Assembly (NCBI RefSeq): GCF_000739655.1
Contig: NZ_BATR01000027.1
Location: forward strand, 1 to 64,000
Origin: Verrucomicrobium sp. BvORR106
Lineage (GTDB): Bacteria; Verrucomicrobiota; Verrucomicrobiia; Verrucomicrobiales; Verrucomicrobiaceae
DNA length: 64,000 nucleotides
Direction of reading: 5' to 3'
Under the pieces are notes generated by a model. The model ran no database searches. It had not been told where the DNA came from and was given only the letters and a program-made list of their open reading frames with translations. Shown one piece after another: positions 48,282 to 57,800 of this stretch. Positions within the stretch are counted from its first letter, which is position 1. Each line of letters starts with the position of its first letter. The position numbers and the translations under genes were made by a program.

Positions 48282-49187
48282 ATGGACCAGCTCAACTTCC
48301 ACCACTTGCGCTACTTCTGGGCGGTTGCCAGAAAGGGTGGCGTTCGCAAGGCAGCAGAAGCATTGAACGTTTCCCAACCGGCCATCAGTGCGCAGCTCCG
48401 CAGCCTGGAAGAATCGCTCGGCGAGAAACTCTTCAAGCGAAAGGGACGGGGAATTGCCCTGACCGACGCCGGACGCTTGGCGCTGGGCTATGCGGATGAG
48501 ATATTTGCTGCAGGGCGGGAACTGGTGACCTCCTTCAAGCACCTCCCGGGAGCCCAGAAGGTTCTGAAATTCAACGTCGGCATGACAGACGCCCTTTCCA
48601 AGCAGATCGCTTTCGAGTTACTCAAGCCCGCCTTCCAGTTCCGCATTCCTACGCACATCGTCTGTCGGCAGGGGGAACTCGCCCCGCTCGTTCATCAGCT
48701 TCGCACCCACCGCCTCGACATTGTCCTGTCTGATGAACCGGCCTCGAGCAGTCTCAAGATGAAAGTGTACAACCACCGCCTGGGCCGCTCAGGCGTTACT
48801 TTCTGCGCAGCGCCTCCTCTTGCGACAAAGCTCCGCCGAAACTTCCCACGGTGCCTTCACAACGCGCCCGCCTTGCTTCCGAGTGAAAACATGGGCAGCC
48901 GGATCGCGCTCGAGACGTGGTTTGACTCAGAATCCATCCGGCCCAGGGTCGTGGCAGAATTCGAAGATGCCACACTCATGATGGTGGCAGCCTCACAAGG
49001 GGAGTGGGGATTCACCGCGATCCCTACCGCCGTCAGTGCTGCGACTCTCAAACACTACGGGCTCAAGGTCATTGCCAGGGTGGACGGGTGCGGCAGCGAC
49101 TACTATGCCATCACGACAGAGCGACGGGTCAAGCATCCCGTGGCGGCGGCTATTACAGGAAACAACCATGCGGAGTTTTTTTCGTAG
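48282..49187 (+). CDS. nhaR: NhaR-like LysR family regulator
   Basis: This encodes 301 residues. The opening LNFHHLRYFWAVARKGGVRK is the characteristic start of NhaR proteins and leads into the LysR helix-turn-helix (LNVSQPAISAQLRSLEESLG). The effector domain follows, with KFNVGMTDALSKQIAFELLK and LRTHRLDIVLSDEPASSSLK. NhaR activates nhaA in response to sodium. Here it is divergent from the hpf-like, nhaA-fusion and Usp genes, with a clear LysR-type palindrome directly upstream, so the same logic is likely extended to ribosome hibernation and Usp. Confidence 0.88.
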   Translation: MDQLNFHHLRYFWAVARKGGVRKAAEALNVSQPAISAQLRSLEESLGEKLFKRKGRGIALTDAGRLALGYADEIFAAGRELVTSFKHLPGAQKVLKFNVGMTDALSKQIAFELLKPAFQFRIPTHIVCRQGELAPLVHQLRTHRLDIVLSDEPASSSLKMKVYNHRLGRSGVTFCAAPPLATKLRRNFPRCLHNAPALLPSENMGSRIALETWFDSESIRPRVVAEFEDATLMMVAASQGEWGFTAIPTAVSAATLKHYGLKVIARVDGCGSDYYAITTERRVKHPVAAAITGNNHAEFFS

Positions 49188-49634
49188 TGGGCGAAAGCGA
49201 AGTCCTTCGGCATCCAGCCGCGGAAAAGTCATCGACGCCGACTCCGGCAGAAATTGCCAGCCTGCACTTTTCCGGCCGCGTGATAAAACGCGCTTTCACA
49301 CGCACCACCGTTCCCGCCACCGTACGCACCTGCCAACGCTGCACCAGTATCGAGAGCACCAGCGTTGCCAACGTTCAAATGAAGCCCCCGCCAAAAACAG
49401 TCCGTAGGCCGGCGGCAAAAGGGCAAATGGCAGGCCGCGTGTGGGCAACTCTCTGTTAGAAGACAGGCGACCACAGGAGGGGTTATCTAAGGCGTACTTG
49501 TCTAGCCTCATGTCGTCACAAGAGCACCAATCAAAAGTTGCAGTGCGAGGACTGACTCCTAGCAAGGTTCCCGAGCCGTTGTGTGGGGAAAATTGACAAC
49601 ACGGAGGGGCCGAGGCCAAGCTGTGAGCTTACAC
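49188..49634. other. Intergenic region, nothing identified
   Basis: No gene, repeat or remnant is convincing between the nhaR-like gene and the STAND ATPase gene. Open readings on either strand are short and show no family features. The promoter of the ATPase gene should be in the right part. Confidence 0.4.
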
Positions 49635-51407
49635 ATGGCTACCCCCCTTCCTCACTACCACGAGTCGATTCAACCCATCCTGCACCGCCTGCCTCAAGCC
49701 AGTGCTTTAATCGGGCGTCAGGGGGAATTGCAGAAGGCCCTTTCCTCTCGCCAGCCGGGTGCTCCCATCTATGTCCACGGTGAGGACGGCATCGGCAAGA
49801 CGACCTTCGCCATTGCCTTAGCCCACGAGCTTAAGGAAACCTTTTCCGGCGCGCAGCTCTACTACGACTTCCGGAGTGCTGCCTGCCACATCCTTCCCGG
49901 CACCCCGGGCGAGGTCATGCGCGATGTCATTCTCACCTTGCAGCCGACTTTTGGAGCGCCGGAAGAGATGGACCTGCCGGATGAATACCTACAGTCGATC
50001 GAAGAAACTGGCAGCGTGCTCATCGTGCTGGACAACGTGACCAGCACCGAGCAGGTGGAGGCGCTCGCCGTACCGGAGGATTGCCAGCTCATTGTGGTCT
50101 CCACAAAGAGCCTGGAAGCCGAAGACGGCTGCACCATCGCACTTGCACCGTTGCAGACCAGCGATGCCTCAACCCTGCTTGCCACGAGTCTTCCCGAAGC
50201 TGAGAAGAAGGCCGCGCTAGATCTTTGTGCTGGGTCGCCGCTGGCTCTCAAGCTCTGGGGTGGCACGCTCATCAAGGCTACAGGCGACTCCCCGACACCA
50301 GTGTCAGCGTCAGTGGTGGTGCAGCAGGCCATCCTCACCCCGGGTCTCTCCCCAGTGCACTCCATCATTGGCGCGTGCATCGACCTGCTGCCTGGGGAAT
50401 TGCGACACTTCTGCACGTTGCTGGGGCTTTTCCCTGCAGACTTTGATGCACGTGCGGTACAGGCCATTCTCCCGCAGGAGGGGCTGGGCGCCACGACCCT
50501 GCTGGAGTCCCTGACCGCAAGAGGGCTGCTGGACCAAGGTGAAGCTGAACGCGAGCGCGGCGGCCGCTACCAGATGCACGAAGCGGTGCGAGCCGTCTGC
50601 CAGGCCAGACTCTCCGCCGAACAGCAGGCCTCCTTCCATGTGGCGCATGCGAAGCACCTCATCCAGCTCGCGAAGGAGATGGCGAGTATAGCCGCGCAGC
50701 AACACTTCTGGGATGCCCTTGCCATCTTCGCCCGGGAGCGGCTGCACTTTGACACCGCCTTCGCCTGGCTCGACCCGCTGCCCAACGAGGATGCCTCGCT
50801 GGATGATGAGGATGAAGAAGACGACGGCGGCGATGAGGAAGCTGATGCCACGAACGCCCCTGTGCGCTCCGGCATCGACAGCAAGAACGTGGTTTCCCCA
50901 GAGGTGCGCGCCGCGCTCATGGTGGAGTTGGTCGATTCCCTGCCGATGGAGCTGGTTGGTTCCTGGTACTTTGTGCTGGAGCGGCTGTTCACCTGGCTGC
51001 TGACCCAGCGGGAGTGCGCGGAGTTGATCGAGAACGACCTCGGTGCTGCAGGTGCGAATCTGCTCATCGGTCGCTCCTACTTGCGCATGGGCCAGACCAT
51101 CCCAGCCACAGGCTATCTCCGGCAGGCGCTGCCCGTCTTCAAGGAGCAGGGTGACCGGGAGCGTACGGCCCGCACCTTGGGAAATCTGGGTTTTGCCTTG
51201 CTCGCGGGGAACATGGGCGACGAGTACGTGGAGTCCGCTGTGCAGTGCCTGGAAGAGAAGCTGGTGATGTCTCGCGAAGATGGGGACAAGAAGGCCATGC
51301 TCGAAGACCTGGGCCAGCTCGCCAAGGCTCTGCAGACGCTGGGGCGTGACGAACGTGCAGAGGAGCTGTCGCGAGAACGTGAAGCGCTCAGCGCCGAGCT
51401 CGCGTGA
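49635..51407 (+). CDS. STAND (NB-ARC-like) ATPase with C-terminal TPR repeats
   Basis: This encodes 590 residues from ATG 49635. The ATPase core is clear: GRQGELQKAL sensor start, Walker A HGEDGIGKTT (49-56), Walker B SVLIVLDNV (127-134), a sensor strand QLIVVSTKS and the GSPLALKL motif (200-207) typical of NB-ARC/AP-ATPases. A winged-helix follows (RYQMHEAVRAVCQARLS). The middle has a very acidic stretch (SLDDEDEEDDGGDEEAD). The C-terminal ~130 residues are TPR-like (NLLIGRSYLRMGQTIPATGY; LGNLGFALLAGNMGDEYVES). Such proteins act as ligand-triggered switches, as regulators or in antiphage defence, usually with an N-terminal effector. Here only ~25 residues precede the ATPase, so no effector domain is visible. 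Confidence 0.82.
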   Translation: MATPLPHYHESIQPILHRLPQASALIGRQGELQKALSSRQPGAPIYVHGEDGIGKTTFAIALAHELKETFSGAQLYYDFRSAACHILPGTPGEVMRDVILTLQPTFGAPEEMDLPDEYLQSIEETGSVLIVLDNVTSTEQVEALAVPEDCQLIVVSTKSLEAEDGCTIALAPLQTSDASTLLATSLPEAEKKAALDLCAGSPLALKLWGGTLIKATGDSPTPVSASVVVQQAILTPGLSPVHSIIGACIDLLPGELRHFCTLLGLFPADFDARAVQAILPQEGLGATTLLESLTARGLLDQGEAERERGGRYQMHEAVRAVCQARLSAEQQASFHVAHAKHLIQLAKEMASIAAQQHFWDALAIFARERLHFDTAFAWLDPLPNEDASLDDEDEEDDGGDEEADATNAPVRSGIDSKNVVSPEVRAALMVELVDSLPMELVGSWYFVLERLFTWLLTQRECAELIENDLGAAGANLLIGRSYLRMGQTIPATGYLRQALPVFKEQGDRERTARTLGNLGFALLAGNMGDEYVESAVQCLEEKLVMSREDGDKKAMLEDLGQLAKALQTLGRDERAEELSREREALSAELA

Positions 51408-51499
51408 GCAGTTCACTGGGGTGTCAGGGGCCAGTCCGCGTTTTGAAACATTTCACATGTACTTCCCCTCCTCCACTCAACTCCAGCCGGGGGTCGTGG

Positions 51500-51856
51500 C
51501 TAGGCGACTTCAGTTTGGTAAAACTGAAAGCAGACGCCTGATGGCGCGATGAGATGAAACTCGCGCCTCCCCCACGGCTTGAGTTCGAGTGGACCGACCT
51601 TGGCTGGAAGCGCGCGATACTCGCTGTAGAGCGCCTCAAGGTCGGAGACGCCGATGCTGAAACTCGCATTGTCCGCCCATGTCTTATTATCGTTCTCAAC
51701 AAGGTTGAGGGTGACGCTGTCTCGCTCGATGCCAGCCATGCCCCCGCCCTCCCAGGTCATGGAGAAACCCATGTGCTCCGTGTAAAAGCTGAGCGCCGCG
51801 ACCAAGCTGTCCCCGGTGGGAACCAATGGAGTGATGGAGCTAAAGGAGGCTTTCAT
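51500..51856 (-). CDS. VOC (glyoxalase/bleomycin-resistance fold) protein
   Basis: This encodes 118 residues from ATG 51856 (MKASFSSITPLVPTGDSLVA). VOC features are LVAALSFYTEHMGFSMTWEG and VTLNLVENDNK at the front, and FHLIAPSGVCFQFYQTEVA at the end. The open reading continues upstream for ~100 codons but that part is non-native: it runs through a yifB remnant. It is oriented against the STAND gene. Enzymatic activity and substrate are unknown. Confidence 0.8.
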   Translation of the reverse strand: MKASFSSITPLVPTGDSLVAALSFYTEHMGFSMTWEGGGMAGIERDSVTLNLVENDNKTWADNASFSIGVSDLEALYSEYRALPAKVGPLELKPWGRREFHLIAPSGVCFQFYQTEVA

Positions 51857-51984
51857 GAACGTGGCTTGGAAGGTGTGGTTCACCGGCTGAAGTGTCGGCA
51901 AACACTCCTGTAGCCTTACAAAAGTGTCGGTTTTTAGTCCATCTCGTTCGGGCGAACGCCGCAGATGGTTCGTCCAAGGAGCCG

Positions 51985-52078
51985 AAGCATGGACTTTGAA
52001 GAACTCCGCGGCGCTACAGGGCTCGGGGGTGATGGCTTCCTCTCCTTTAATAGAGAGCACCGCCTCGCGCAGCGCAGT
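51985..52078 (-). pseudogene. YifB/ComM internal remnant (piece D)
   Basis: About 30 codons in one frame read LREAVLSIKGEEAITPEPCS then AAEFFKVHA. This matches intact YifB residues 162-190 (LREAVEFLRGEKAIAPEPCR; ATELFQAHA). The flanking DNA has no yifB similarity. It lies just upstream of the VOC gene in the same direction, as remnant E lies beside the other VOC gene. Confidence 0.7.
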
Positions 52079-52723
52079 TGACGCCGGGCAGGGAGGCGGA
52101 AGCGGGCGGCGATCCCGGGTGGGGCGGGTGGGGATGGGGCGCGTCACAGGCTGAGGAGAAGCCAAATGACTGCAAGGATGAACACTGCCGCCCTTCCCTA
52201 TGCTGGGCGTGAGGGTCGAGGAAGCCTTCTTTTTCCGAAATGGGGGGTCAGAGGCCCCGCTCCTGTGAAAGAAGGCTCATGAAAAAGCGCACCAAATGCA
52301 CAACAGGCGTAACACTTCGCAAAAAACAGACATTGCATTCGGGTGGACGGCTCCGGAGCCAACGACAGGAAAAAGTGGCCTTTTATTAATATTCGCAATT
52401 TTTTGCGATCACAATCGTCCTAACCCATGAGCCACGCGTTATGAAGATTCCAGCAACGATACGGAAGTGACTGAAACTGAATGTGTCCAATTGTTGGCAT
52501 TTCTCGATTTTGAGATTGACCAGAATCCGCTTTTTTGTTTGAACGGAAGGGCGGCAATTCCGTCTTTCTCATAGCCCGCCATCAGGAAGACCACTATATG
52601 ACCGCAAAACTCTGCGTTCGCTGGCAGAGAAATTGCTTAAAATTAATTGCCCAATTTTTTGGAAGAATTTTCAAGAAAGCAAGTTAGGTTGCTAACCCCC
52701 CAAATTTTTCCCCTTTCTCACTT
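52079..52723. other. Long AT-richer leader region of the sigma factor gene
   Basis: No gene is supported in these ~640 bases. From about 52380 the DNA becomes distinctly AT-rich, unlike the surroundings, and leads to the sigma-factor start. Just before it is GTTAG-GTTG-CTAAC (a 5-bp inverted repeat). No Shine-Dalgarno sequence is evident before the ATG at 52724, so a long or structured leader is possible. Confidence 0.4.
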
Positions 52724-53620
52724 ATGGCCAACATGGAACTCGATGGAGGCATCAAAATCTACCTGCGCGAAATCGGCAAGACCGATCTTCTGACTCCGCA
52801 GCAGGAGGTTGAGCTTGCCGAACGCATCAAAAAGGGTGATCCCGAAGCCCGTTCGCACATGATCCGTGCGAACCTGCGCCTCGTCGTGAAAATCGCGCAG
52901 GACTACGCCAACTACGGCCTCCCGCTTCTCGACCTTATTTCCGAAGGCAACATCGGCCTCATGAAGGCGGTGGAGCGCTTTGACCCTAATAAGGGTGGCA
53001 AACTCTCCACGTACGCCGCCTGGTGGATCAAACAGTCCATCAAGCGCGCTCTGGCCAACCAGTCGAAGACAATCCGCCTGCCCGTGCACATGGTGGACAA
53101 GATCTCCAAGATGCGCCGTGTTGCCATGGCGATGTCTGAGGAGCTGGGTCGCGAGCCTACTGATGACGAGCTTTCCGAGGAAATCGGCATCGACCGTGGC
53201 AAGCTGAGCCAGCTGAAGGTCGCCTCCATGCGCCCTGCGTCCCTCGACGCCCCGATCAGCGAGGACGACAGCACGGAGTTCGGCGAAATCGTCGGTGACG
53301 AGAACGCTCAGACGCCCTTCGACCTGCTCAGCCACAAGAACATGCACAGCCAGCTCGACGGTCTCCTGACCGTTCTGGATGAGCGTGAGCGCAAGATCAT
53401 CGACGCCCGCTTCGGCCTGAACGGCCAGAAGGCCCGCACCTTGGAAGAGGTCGGCCAAGAGTTCGGCGTGACCCGTGAGCGTATCCGTCAGCTGCAAAAC
53501 ATCGCGCTGCGCAAGCTGCGCCGTGCGCTGCAGAAGAAGGAAGACCCGATCCCGAAGGCCCTCCGCAACGCGGGCGGCAAGAAGCGCCGGTCCAAGAAGG
53601 ACAAGGTGACGGCGGAGTAG
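52724..53620 (+). CDS. Sigma-70 family factor (RpoD/RpoS-like, lacking region 1.1)
   Basis: This encodes 298 residues. Region 1.2 is GGIKIYLREIGKTDLLTPQQ. Region 2 is complete, with DLISEGNIGLMKAVERFDPN and LSTYAAWWIKQSIKRALANQ. Region 3 and the region 4 helix-turn-helix follow (LEEVGQEFGVTRERIRQLQN). The tail is very basic (GGKKRRSKKDKV). Length and the missing region 1.1 point to a group 2 (RpoS/SigB-like) factor. It is a single-gene unit with its own strong terminator, preceded by a long AT-rich leader, which suggests leader-level control. Confidence 0.92.
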   Translation: MANMELDGGIKIYLREIGKTDLLTPQQEVELAERIKKGDPEARSHMIRANLRLVVKIAQDYANYGLPLLDLISEGNIGLMKAVERFDPNKGGKLSTYAAWWIKQSIKRALANQSKTIRLPVHMVDKISKMRRVAMAMSEELGREPTDDELSEEIGIDRGKLSQLKVASMRPASLDAPISEDDSTEFGEIVGDENAQTPFDLLSHKNMHSQLDGLLTVLDERERKIIDARFGLNGQKARTLEEVGQEFGVTRERIRQLQNIALRKLRRALQKKEDPIPKALRNAGGKKRRSKKDKVTAE

Positions 53621-53669
53621 TCGCAGGTAGGGACCAGATCGCTGGTCCAGCTAGACAAGTTTTTCAGAA

Positions 53670-53702
53670 CAGGCCGCGGAGAGATCCGCGGCCTGTTTTT
53701 TT
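53670..53702 (+). terminator. Rho-independent terminator of the sigma factor gene
   Basis: CAGGCCGCGG-AGAGAT-CCGCGGCCTG forms a perfect 10-bp GC-rich stem with a 6-base loop, followed by seven T. It starts 50 bp after the sigma-factor stop. Confidence 0.93.
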
Positions 53703-53703
53703 G

Positions 53704-53975
53704 CCCGCTGCGCGGGAGACAGAAGACTTGAAGACGCCAGACGCCAGACTTGAGCTGGCGCAGGCTTGATTGCTCCAGCCGTTGCCTACGTCAGGAGGTG
53801 TCTGGATGAGCGGGGCTGGGAACCCCCGCCTCCTTTACCCAGGAACAAGGTTCAAGGTTACGTGGCCGCAGAGCACAGGATCTGCGCTACGCCTGGCGTG
53901 ACGACCGGCAGGATGCCGGTAACACGCACAGGCGGGACGCCCGTGTCACCTCGCCCCAGACCTCAGGTCTGACGC
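53704..53975 (+). repeat. Dispersed intergenic repeat, copy 2 of 3, plus further hairpins
   Basis: 53704-53763 begins CCCGCTGCGCGGGAGAC and ends TTGAGCTGGCGCA, matching 4914-4963 and 60258-60316. Further right, about 53885-53975 carries short hairpins such as CCGGCA-GGA-TGCCGG and AGACC-TC-AGGTCT, and then repeated GACGCACTG words near 53970-54003. No gene is supported between 53621 and 54010. Confidence 0.55.
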
Positions 53976-54010
53976 ACTGACGCACCGCCCACTGACGCAC
54001 TGGCATCCCC

Positions 54011-54751
54011 CTACCGCCTCAGGGCGGCTTTCAACGCGGCGACTTCCAGGTCGATCTGCTCCTCGCCAGGCTCGTGCAGGGTCGCGGCGATTTGCTGGCG
54101 CAGACACGTCCGATACTTCTTCCGAAGGCGACTCACGAGCTGACGCACATTTTCCACGGAGGTCTTCAGGGCTTCTGCCGCGCCTTCATACCCAGATCCG
54201 GCAGCTTCTGAGTCGGGGCTCAAGTGCGGGACCAGGATCTCAAACTGTCGCCCATTCCCGCCAGCATGCTCCGTCGAGCGCAGGGATTCCACCGCGCTCT
54301 GCAACACTGCCAGAGCCCAGGCCCGCTGGTAGAGGGTCTCCGGCGTTTCGGCATCGGCGGGTTCACAGAGATAACGCTGCTCCGCATCCTGGGCGTCCAG
54401 CGACACGGCCGGTTGCCCGCCACCGCGTTTCAGGGCGCGGGCCTTGTCATCCACGTCGCTCATGTAGCGCTTGAAGATGCTCAGCAGGAACGTCCGGAGT
54501 CGGCCCAGCTCACGGTCGGCATTGGCGACGAGGTTGCGCTCCAGCACGTGGCAAAAGAAGCCTTGCGTCAGATCCTCCGCATCATGCTGACTGCGCCCGG
54601 TGCGGCGGGCGAAGGCGTAGAGCGGATACCAGTACTCCCCACACAGGGAGGCCACCGCGCGCTGGCGGCGCGTGCCGTCCTCCTGCTGGCAGGCTCTCAC
54701 CACCTCTGTCCACTGGGTCACAGGGAAGGCAGCATGTTGCGTGGGCTCCAT
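54011..54751 (-). CDS. ECF-type sigma factor paired with Ser/Thr kinase
   Basis: This encodes 246 residues from ATG 54751 (EPTQHAAFPVTQWTEVVRAC); the longer reading crosses the divergent promoter and is rejected. Region 2 is ALCGEYWYPLYAFARRTGRS-like with DAEDLTQGFFCHVLERN. Region 4 near the end is AAEALKTSVENVRQLVSRLR. The long insert between regions and the start FPVTQW are typical of the planctomycete/verrucomicrobial ECF groups that sit next to protein kinases. The kinase gene starts 118 bp away on the other strand, so the kinase probably controls this sigma factor by phosphorylation. No anti-sigma gene is present. Confidence 0.88.
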   Translation of the reverse strand: MEPTQHAAFPVTQWTEVVRACQQEDGTRRQRAVASLCGEYWYPLYAFARRTGRSQHDAEDLTQGFFCHVLERNLVANADRELGRLRTFLLSIFKRYMSDVDDKARALKRGGGQPAVSLDAQDAEQRYLCEPADAETPETLYQRAWALAVLQSAVESLRSTEHAGGNGRQFEILVPHLSPDSEAAGSGYEGAAEALKTSVENVRQLVSRLRKKYRTCLRQQIAATLHEPGEEQIDLEVAALKAALRR

Positions 54752-54869
54752 AGGGTACGTGCCGAAAAAAGAGCCCCGCCCCGGCAGCGTCAAATCAATT
54801 GCGAGGAAATGACCCTGCAACAAGCGCCGTCGCGGTTGAGTATCGCATAAATGACCCCATGATGCAGCC

Positions 54870-57800
54870 ATGTCGGCCTCAAGCGATCCCCCACCGGCCC
54901 CGCACAAGCCGTCCCGTGAAGACCAGCCTCTTTCCGGGCTGATCGATCTCGCCAGCTTCACGCAGAAAGAGTCGCTCGGGACCACGGCATCCTTGCCCCC
55001 TCCTGCTTCCGCCGATCCGCAGAGCGACCTCGCTGCGGCGGGCACACTCATCGGCCGCTATGAACTGAAGGAACTGCTGGGAGAAGGCGGCTTCGGCATG
55101 GTGTGGAAGGCCGTGCAGTGGGACCCCATCCGACGCGAAGTGGCGCTGAAGGTCATCAAGCCCGGGATGGACAGCCGGGAGATCAGCGCACGGTTCGAGA
55201 CCGAACGGCAGTCGCTGGCACTGATGGATCACCCGAACATCGCGGCGGTGTTCGACGCCGGGGCCACGTCCGCCGGGCGGCCGTATTTCGTGATGGAGCT
55301 GGTGCAGGGTCTGCCCATCACCACCTACTGTGACCAGCACCAGCTCAGCATCGAGCAGCGGCTGGAGCTCTTCATTCCGGTATGTCAGGCCGTGCAGCAC
55401 GCCCACCAGAAGGCGATCCTGCACCGGGATCTGAAGCCCTCCAACATCCTGGTGGCCGACCGCGACGGCCGGGCGGTGCCCAAGGTGATCGACTTCGGCA
55501 TTGCCAAGGCCCTGGGGGGGCAGCCCGACGGGGTGGGCACCCTCATGGAGCACCTGCGCACCCACAGCGGCCTCATCATCGGCACGCCCCAGTACATGAG
55601 CCCGGAGCAGGCCGGCAGCCTGCCGGATGTGGATACGCGGAGTGACATCTATACCCTGGGCGTCATTCTGTACGAGCTGCTCACCGGTCGCACACCCCTG
55701 CAAATGGACACCGACCGCGCCGCGGGGTTCGAGGAATGGTTGCGCAGGATCCGGGAACACACCCCGCCCCGCCCCAGCCAGGCGCTGCTCCAGCTGGTGC
55801 CCGCCCCGGGGAGTCAAGCCCGCCGGGCCGATACCAGCCGCATCGCCCGCCGGTTGCGCGGGGATCTGGACTGGGTGGTGATGAAGGCGCTGGAGAAGGA
55901 CCGCAACCGCCGCTATGAGAGCGCCACCGCGCTGGCCCAGGACATCCGCCGCCATCTGCGGCAGGAGCCGGTGAGTGCGGCCGCCCCCACGTGGAGCTAC
56001 CAGGCCTCCAAGTTCGTCCGGCGTCACCGGACCATCGTCACCGCCGGGGCCACGGTGGCCGCCGCGCTGGTGGCCGCCACCTTCATCAGCTACACCCAGG
56101 CGGCCCGCGCCATCCAGGCGGGCAAGGATACGCAGAAGGCGCTGGACCAGAGCCGCAGGAGCCAGGCTGAAGCCCAGGCGAACCTGGCCCGGGCGCGGGA
56201 GGCAGTGGACCAGTTCCTGAACAAGGTGACGGACGACCGGCGGCTCTCCCAGGCGAATCTCCAGAGCCTGCGTCAGCAGTTGCTGGAGACCGCTCTCCCC
56301 TTCTACCAGCAGTTTGTGGCGCAGCAGAGCGATGATCCCGCGGTGCGGATGGAGCAGGCCGGAGCCTACCTGCGCCTGGGGACGATCTCGTTTGTCATCG
56401 GTGATACCGCGCAGGCGGAGAGCAGCCTGAGGAAAGCCATCTCCGGGCTGGCTCAACTGCCTGAGGCAGAGAGGACGGCACCCAAGGCGAAGCAGATCGA
56501 GGCCAAAAGCCTGCAGGTGCTGGGCGTGGTGCAGCAGAAGCTGGGGCGCTCTGATGAATCAGACCTCTCCCTGCGCAGAGCCATCCAGATCTTGGAGGAT
56601 CTGGCCGCCCGCTTCCCCAAGGAGGCGGTGTTCGCCAGTGAGCTGACCACGAGCCATGCCAATCTGGGCCTGCTGCTCAGCGGGCTGGCTGAGGACGAAA
56701 CCCGCGGGCAGAGTCGTGCGGATTCAGGAAATGACCTTGCCCGTTCCGGCCCTGCGGACGCAGAAGCCGCGTTTCAGAGTGCCTTGACGGCCGCCACCCA
56801 GCACGGGGCCGCCCGGCCTGCCACGGTGGGTGCCAATGCCCCCCTCGCCCTGGCCCTGCGCGGCCATGGCGCCTTCCTGGCAAAGGGCGGACGCTGGGCC
56901 GATGCGGAGGCAGTGCTCCGGAAGGCGCTCGCCCTTCAGGAGCGCCTGATCCAGGAGGACCCAATATCTCAGGATCATCAGCTGGGGCTGTCCCGCATCC
57001 TGACGGATCTGGCGAAGTGTTGCAGTCAGCAAGACCGACCTGACGACGCCGCCACGGCATCCCGCAGGGCGACGGAGGTGCTCAGCGATCTGGCGGCGCG
57101 GTTCCCCGATGTGACCGAGTACCGCAACGCTCTGGCGATCGGCACCGGGAACCACGGCTGGCTGCTGTTCCGTGCCGACCAGTTTGGCCCGGCCGAGGAG
57201 GCATTTCACAAGACGGTGGCCCTGCAGGAACTGCTCATGAAGCAGAATCCCGCTGTGCCCGAGTACCGGCTGGCCATGGCAGAGGGCCTGCATGGGCTGG
57301 GAGTGATGCAATGGCGACTGGGGCGGCAGCAGGAGGCGGAGCAGACGATGCTGCGCGGCATCAAGGAGAAGGAGGAACTGGTGTCCGCCTTCCCGTCTCT
57401 CACGGAGTATCGCAATTCGCTCGTCAAGACGCTGTGTCAGCTCGCGCTCTTGATCGACGAAACGCCAGGCTGGGAGCGGGCGCGTCCGCTGCTGCAGAAG
57501 GCCCTGACCCAGCAGGTCGTCACGCTCAAAGGAGCGCCTGGGAACCGGCACTACGCCCAGATCCTCGTCTCCATCCACTTCGCGATGACGGGCATCCACC
57601 TGAAGTCCGGGGACCATACGGCCGCGCTGAAGGAGGTGCAGACCATCCTCCAGATGGCGGACAAAGACCCGGAGGCCCTGCGCAAAATCATCTACCTGAT
57701 GACCACGATCCTGCCGGTGGTGCAGAAGGACGAGAAGCTCACCCCCGAGGCACGCCGCGTCATCATCGAGACCAACGCCCGCCAGGCCCTGGCATGGTTG

